Shown: one piece after another, positions 58,601 to 64,000 of the stretch
Numbering within the stretch: the first letter of the stretch is position 1
How the letters are laid out: each line of letters starts with the position of its first letter
Assembly (NCBI RefSeq): GCF_018687715.1
Contig: NC_056756.1
Location: 2,914,001 to 2,978,000 of the forward strand
Reading direction: 5' to 3'
Length of the DNA: 64,000 bases
Source: Carya illinoinensis
Taxonomy: Eukaryota; Streptophyta; Magnoliopsida; Fagales; Juglandaceae
Program-made: the position numbers and the translations under genes
The notes under the pieces: generated by a model
Databases searched by the model: none
What the model was told of the DNA's origin: nothing
What the model saw: the letters and a program-made list of their open reading frames with translations, nothing else

Positions 58601-60253
58601 TGGTTTAGTAGCATTCCATGGTCAAATATTTCCTTAGTACTTTATAAGGTGATTTGGGTTAGTCAATATTACTTATGATAACAGAAGAAAAAAGCGAACA
58701 CTGGAAATAAAGAAAGCTTTTGATCACTATAATATTCCACCGAAAGATGCAGTAAGATCCCTAAAGAAAATTGACAATTGTGAACAAATAAAGAGCACAT
58801 AAACATTGTCATTGATCTAGCTACTCTTTATTTCCTCCACTTCACTAGTTCACTGGATCATCTTCCTTTCCCAATAATTATGAAGGTGAATGAAACTAAT
58901 CGATCTAGTTTTGGAGAATTTGAAACGTCTAGAGCGAAATGAAGCTACTAGCCATACGGAATCCTTCTCAATGACATATAATATGGTACGTAGTAACAAA
59001 AATGAAGAGGGTGATGAATATGATAACAGCTATATAATGTGGGTACGCCTTGCATACGATCATGATCATTTGATTCATTTCCAAGAGATCGGATCGGGTT
59101 TAATTTAAGGATAAATTAGCTGGGCTCTTCAATTACTGGAGCTAGAGTACTGAAGATTAATTACTTAGCTTATAAATAAATCTTTTTATCCAACCCTCTA
59201 TTTTGTAGAAAATGAAATTTGCACATATTTAATAATTTCACGAAACAAAAGCTTAAGTTAAGCTAATTATTTGGGGGACCTAAAAATTAATCTGCATATA
59301 TATTTGTGTGTGTGTGTGTATTAGGGCAGGCTTCTTTATTATTCGATCTACATGTATAATTTTCACCAGGCCATGCTTCTATAATATCATGGACCGGCCA
59401 GAAAATCCTTGCAGAGTCCAATGATGACGGGTGATTAGGCCAGAGAGTTGTTGATCAAGAGGACGTATACGTAGAAGGATCGAGCTCGTGTCAGAAAAAT
59501 AACTGCTCGTGTTTTCCGAATCAAAAGTCAGTAAAAAGACAAATGAAGAAGATCAGTACGCGCGATCCATCGGGCAGGACATATGTTCTCCGGCCTGAAT
59601 CATTTAGTACCTTTAAATTGCTATAATATTATATGAACAAATTAATTAGAGATATGCATGATCCAAAGACCAATACTGGTAGCTAGCTAGCTAGGCTTTC
59701 TAACAAATACGATCGTCGATCGATCATATATACCTATATATGCAGTTTATTGGAAGATGCATATTTCTTTTCCAAAAATTGTCATCATAGCTAGACAGAC
59801 GTATAGAATCATTTCTTTCCTAATTTTCCACCTTAAGATCGTCAATATATATTATAGTGCAATACAGAATATAAAGTAGGTCCGATCCGGTACCGATCGA
59901 AGATCTAATTTATTGTTATTCAACTGATAAAAGTCGCGGAAACACGTACAGCATATATATATATATATATATAACAAACACAAAGAAAAATGTAAAATTT
60001 TGGATGTACGTTGTACTGATCATGATTCCTGTGTGTGTGAGAGAGAAAGAGAGACAGAATCGAAAAAGTACCTATCGCTTGCATAATCATAGAGCCTGCC
60101 GGTGCTGGAAAAGATGATGAGTCCAACTTGTGCATCGCAAAGGATGGAAAGCTCCGTGGCCTTCTTCAGCAACCCATTTCTTCTCTTTGAGAAAGTCACT
60201 TGCCTGCTCGTCGAATTGTCAATCCTTTTGATCACAATCTTTCCCCTCCCCAT
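55627..60253 (-). CDS. MIKC-type MADS-box transcription factor, AGL17 clade (AGL16/AGL21/ANR1-like)
   Basis: Seven coding exons on the minus strand: 60253-60072, 57537-57459, 56817-56756, 56409-56310, 56200-56159, 56050-55967, 55809-55627. Lengths 182, 79, 62, 100, 42, 84 and 183 nt are the usual MIKC pattern; introns are GT-AG and the product is 243 aa. The MADS domain is complete ([53 protein letters not shown]) and should bind CArG boxes as a dimer. An I region and a coiled-coil K domain follow ([72 protein letters not shown]), then a variable C-terminus. The I/K sequence points to the AGL17 clade, known in other plants in root nitrate response, stomata and flowering. I chose the MGRGK start although an in-frame ATG lies 16 codons upstream. 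Intron 1 is 2.5 kb and part of it is duplicated beside OPT-A. Confidence 0.93.
57315..57352. repeat. Perfect 16-bp inverted repeat in MADS intron 2
   Basis: Arms CAAATATTGTCGATAT (57315-57330) and ATATCGACAATATTTG (57337-57352), with loop TAATCC. A third partial copy of the arm (ACAATATTGTCGATATTGA) lies directly upstream at about 57296-57314. Confidence 0.9.
58427..60030 (-). other. Part of MADS intron 1 that is also present beside OPT-A
   Basis: Intact counterpart of the fragments at 11540-11724, 32414-33411, 40991-41159 and 43268-43285. It shows the pre-insertion state of three target sites. It contains the poly-C/poly-A tract (58462-58504) and an AT microsatellite near 59953-59972. Confidence 0.85.
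58462..58504. repeat. Poly(C) run followed by poly(A) run
   Basis: 23 consecutive C, then AAC, then 17 consecutive A. The duplicate copy at about 11572-11596 has only a short interrupted C-rich stretch. Confidence 0.9.
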
Positions 60254-63200
60254 TTGTTGTCTCTTTTGGAATTTCCCTTGTGCACTTAGATCGGCAAACA
60301 CAGCTAGCTACTTTTTGTAACACTCTTTACTGTCAAAAAAACCACATACAGAAAATAACTTTCTCCATCATTTTCAAGCTAGCTAGCCACTTCGAAATAG
60401 AAGAACAAGTTGGAATTAGAACAAGATAATCCAAAGATGGGTACTTATATACACTTATACAGTATTGATCCATGTGTATATTGGAGGTAGAGCACTGTAG
60501 AGCTTACCTGTTTCAGTAATGATAGGAGACTATAGGGTTGAGATCTTCCCGTTTTGGGTGATTTTTATTTTTATTTGTATTTTTCTGGGTTCATAGTACT
60601 CTTAAAGATGTTGGATGGAAATGGAAATCTCAGGGATGTTTCCATCTAAGACAGGTAATGCCTCCTATTTAAGACCTTTCATGGATCGATATCTGCTCAC
60701 TTACCCAAACCGAACCAAAACCTAGCTAAGAACAACCAATTGGGAGTGGTTTTCCCCGGCCTACCTCATGTTGACATGGTGGGATCCACTTGCTAGAGTA
60801 CGAAGGGAACAAGCTACTTTCGCTCCGCAGCGAATGATCGAATATCATGAGAAAACTTGAGCGGGCGGTGGAGATTGGAGATTGGTTTCATCGTACGCTC
60901 GGGGACCGCCCTGGATTCGTGGGCACGTGAAATCTTGGGCTGTCTCTGTCTTTCCTCTATTTTGGGGGGGGCTTTCCGTGTTGATAGGGCCAACATGTGA
61001 GCCCACATCTATGTTTCCATATCCGAGCTTTGTCGGACCAATCATTTCAGTGCAATGTCGGACCAAACGGTTCATTAGGTCTTTAATTAGTGTTCATTAG
61101 GTGTTTTTTGTCTTCCTGCAAGAAGGTTGTTTAATTCAACTATTTAAAAAAAAAATAAAAAATAAAAAAAAGGAATTTGCAAAATTATACAAATGGGGAC
61201 CACAACGAAAAGAAAAAGATACAAAATTATTAAATTATTAGGAGCACATGCTTGTATTAACTTAATAAATTAATTAAAGTATATTTATTATTTTCAAATA
61301 TATATTTAAAAGTGCACACAATTGCATGCGCAAGTACTAGTTTTTATTCAAAATTAACCAATTTTTTAGAAAACAAGTATTATATATATATATATATAAA
61401 TCTAACTTCTATCTCATATACATATAATACATGATGATGAGCTAGCTTTCTTGCTCCTCAATCTAACATGCAGTAAAAAGTAGTCATGAGATCTACATGC
61501 GCGCATGGTAAAGTTATAAACCAACCGTACGTGGTACTGTAATTTATTTATAGGATTCGTACTATCATATTGTTGGATCATGATATATATCATTATTATG
61601 ATCATCTTCATACTGATCTTGAAACTTAATTTGAGAACCGTCGGCCTTTCTGATCAATACCTAATATATCATTAGTACTGTACATTAGAGTTTGATCGGA
61701 TAATTGGTTTTGCATGATATGACGGCCGATAAATTATATATCATTAATTATCCTCAAATTGTGAAACAATATTGTCAGTCCTTCGATCCTAATATCTGAC
61801 CTGTCGCGAGGATATAGAATTTATAATGAATTGTACTAGATTTTAAGTTGTGGAAAATGTCTCATGAACTTGACAGCCATCCTTGCATGCACACTTGTAT
61901 TTAAAAGAAAACTAATCAATTAGTTTATATTAATTAATTGTAGAATATTCTGCTACCATATTTAAGTAGTACTATCCCATTAGAGATCATACTACTAATT
62001 TATTTAATTTATACCTAATCTAGCTAGGTCGATCCATATATATATATATATAATAATATCATATAACCATGGGAGGAATCTCGAAGAGAGTACATATATC
62101 GGTTTAACGGCTAGCTGTGTTAATGCACTACGTATTTGACCGACTTCAGTGAGTACCCATTTGTGTATTTTTTTAAAAATATTTAAAGAGAAAAAAATAC
62201 AAATATACTATCAATCATGGGCGTTGGTCAAATGCATCAATCCCCATACACTTTATTTAAAAAAAATCATACAAAAATAAATATATAAATTGACGTAGTT
62301 TAATGAGATTCATTACATATACTTTATAATAAAAATAACTTTACAATCTGACATATCACATTAAATCATATCATTTTATAAATTTATTTTTGTATAATCA
62401 CTTTGTGATCGACTAAAAGTATTTCTCTTTCCTAATGTGTGTATATATATATGTATGTATATATGAGTGTAGTACCAGAAGAAAACGTTAAATATTTTCT
62501 CATCCGTTCCAGAAAATAAGGTTTGCAAGCAGCCCTAAGTCATAGCTAACCTACGGCTACAGGTGTTTCATGAATTGAAGTCCTCTTTTGGTCTACCACT
62601 TGCAAATTAATGCCATTAATACGGTAGTGTTCATGGTCCTCATTTCGTGCATTTTCCTTTAACACGCCTTTTTCATCATTTCTGTATTTTTGTTGTTGTT
62701 GTTGTTGAGATCTAATTAGAATACCTAACCCATGCAAATTAAACATTTTTTTGGTTCTTTATGGGTTGATACAGCTTATACCACTTGAAATAAATTAGGC
62801 TATCTATGGTTGCGTATACCTTTTTAATTGTCCAATTCATGATTGCTTTAAATTTAGCCATCTATATATATATAAGCAATATTATTATAGCTTTGAATAA
62901 TGATATATTGCTAATTAATTAATTAAATGATCAATTATATGCAGAAGTATTCAGTGGGTGGTACTGCCTTAATTATAATATTTTACATTAGATCACATCA
63001 ACCGAAATGACACTTTAAGCGCATGCATATGGTTCTGTCAATAGAAATGTCTCTTTCGAGTTTACTAAGTGGTCCGCAAATCTCGTACTATTTTATAGCA
63101 ATCTCTCTCGTTTCGATGCCTCCACCCTTTATGAAAATGGCAATCGTTTATTTATATACATATATATTAAAAGATATAATATATGTACTTCAGAATACAA

Positions 63201-64000
63201 AAATGCTAGCTATTGGGTTGGGGGGAAACCAACCCAAAATTCTATTGGAGAAACTATCATATATATTGCCTCTTTCAGGTTATAATTAGATCGTGCATTA
63301 AATTATTAAATTAAAAAGAGGTACTACATGTTCTACTAGATCACTATCGCTGGTGCTTTTGTCAGCCAATCATCTTTCGCGCGTGCATGTCACCTCCGAA
63401 TCTTCTCCGTCACGCTCCATTCCCTGCCAAGTGCCAAGTGCCAAGCAATTGAAAGAAAACGGATTACGGGACCAATGGATCGAATTGACCATTTTTTTAA
63501 TATTTTCCATCGTGCACGCTCTATTTCCTGTCGTGAAAAGGAAGGAAACTCAGACTTATGAAGTTGACTATATATATATACCTAATAATTTATGTACGTT
63601 TGCTTTCAGGTATGTCGGAGTTCGAATTTTATAAGTACATATTAATTAAGATGTGTTTAATTAATTGTATTTGCTGGCTATCAAGAAGTCTCATATCTTC
63701 ATAGGCCAACTAGTTTTCGCATGCATTATCCAAATGTCTAAATTAAGCAGCTAGGGATAATATTACTAATTAATGAGTTCATACATACCATATGCTAGCT
63801 TAAGATTCCATTGTTTATTTGGCTTTGAGCCTTTTCGATCTATTGCTTTCCTCTTATTTACAAATTGCGACTCTTGATATTTATACTTGAGAAATTTTAT
63901 TCATGAGTAGACCTACGCCACATACCTGTTAGAAGAAAAAAAAAAAAATCTTCTACTCAATTGATCAACAAGTGTACGTGTAGTGTATTAGGACCGCTAT
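60254..64000. other. Upstream region of the MADS gene; no further gene supported
   Basis: AT-rich, with small microsatellites (TA near 61380 and 62038, GTT near 62694). A relatively GC-rich patch at 60780-61080 includes a palindromic G-box CACGTG at 60924-60929, a possible bZIP/bHLH site. Short ORFs (for example 63353-63634) show no recognisable domain. A 5' UTR exon further upstream cannot be excluded. Confidence 0.5.

Noticed and set aside
58890..59108. 72-codon ORF in MADS intron 1
   Set aside because: The duplicate copy at 32700-32930 has indels that break the frame, so it is not conserved as protein.
63353..63634. 93-codon ORF near the right edge
   Set aside because: No recognisable domain, AT-rich codon use and no promoter or splice support.

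Overview
The window is plant nuclear DNA. The evidence is GT-AG introns in AT-rich sequence, plant oligopeptide-transporter (OPT) and MIKC MADS-box genes, and plant Ty1/copia and Ty3/gypsy elements primed by initiator-methionine tRNA. The repeat flavour suggests a woody eudicot, possibly Fagales, but this is a guess. All exon boundaries, target-site duplications (TSDs) and comparisons below were read by eye.

Layout. (1) 1-1220, minus: 5' end of a DHH/DHHA1-like protein gene that runs off the left edge. (2) 3141-9828, plus: OPT gene copy A, six exons, 748 aa. (3) 11540-43285: a second copy of part of intron 1 of the MADS gene, blown apart by mobile elements. One insertion is a four-level nest: LTR-like element 11725-32413, containing copia 13143-31582, containing gypsy 14803-27738, containing a solo LTR 17469-20911. 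Two further insertions follow: a rearranged copia (33412-40990) and an LTR-like element (41160-43267). (4) 46546-51889, plus: OPT gene copy B, six exons, 753 aa. (5) 53236-54245: a second copy of the DHHA1 gene 5' region, dead (start codon lost, nonsense codon). (6) 55627-60253, minus: an AGL17-clade MADS-box gene, seven coding exons, 243 aa. (7) 60254-64000: its upstream region, with no gene I can support.

How it fits together. The order DHHA1, OPT, MADS-intron fragment, OPT, DHHA1 pseudogene, MADS gene shows that a local segment was duplicated, apparently more than once. The intact MADS intron 1 (58427-60030) is an empty-site control, because it shows the sequence before three of the insertions. 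The two OPT copies share a 446-bp block of perfect identity that crosses an intron-exon border, which suggests gene conversion.

The most unusual points are: six tandem hairpins with compensated stems in the gypsy LTR; a probable 109-bp spliceable intron between gag and pol of the same element; an inverted three-LTR copia with microhomology at both junctions; and the OPT conversion tract.
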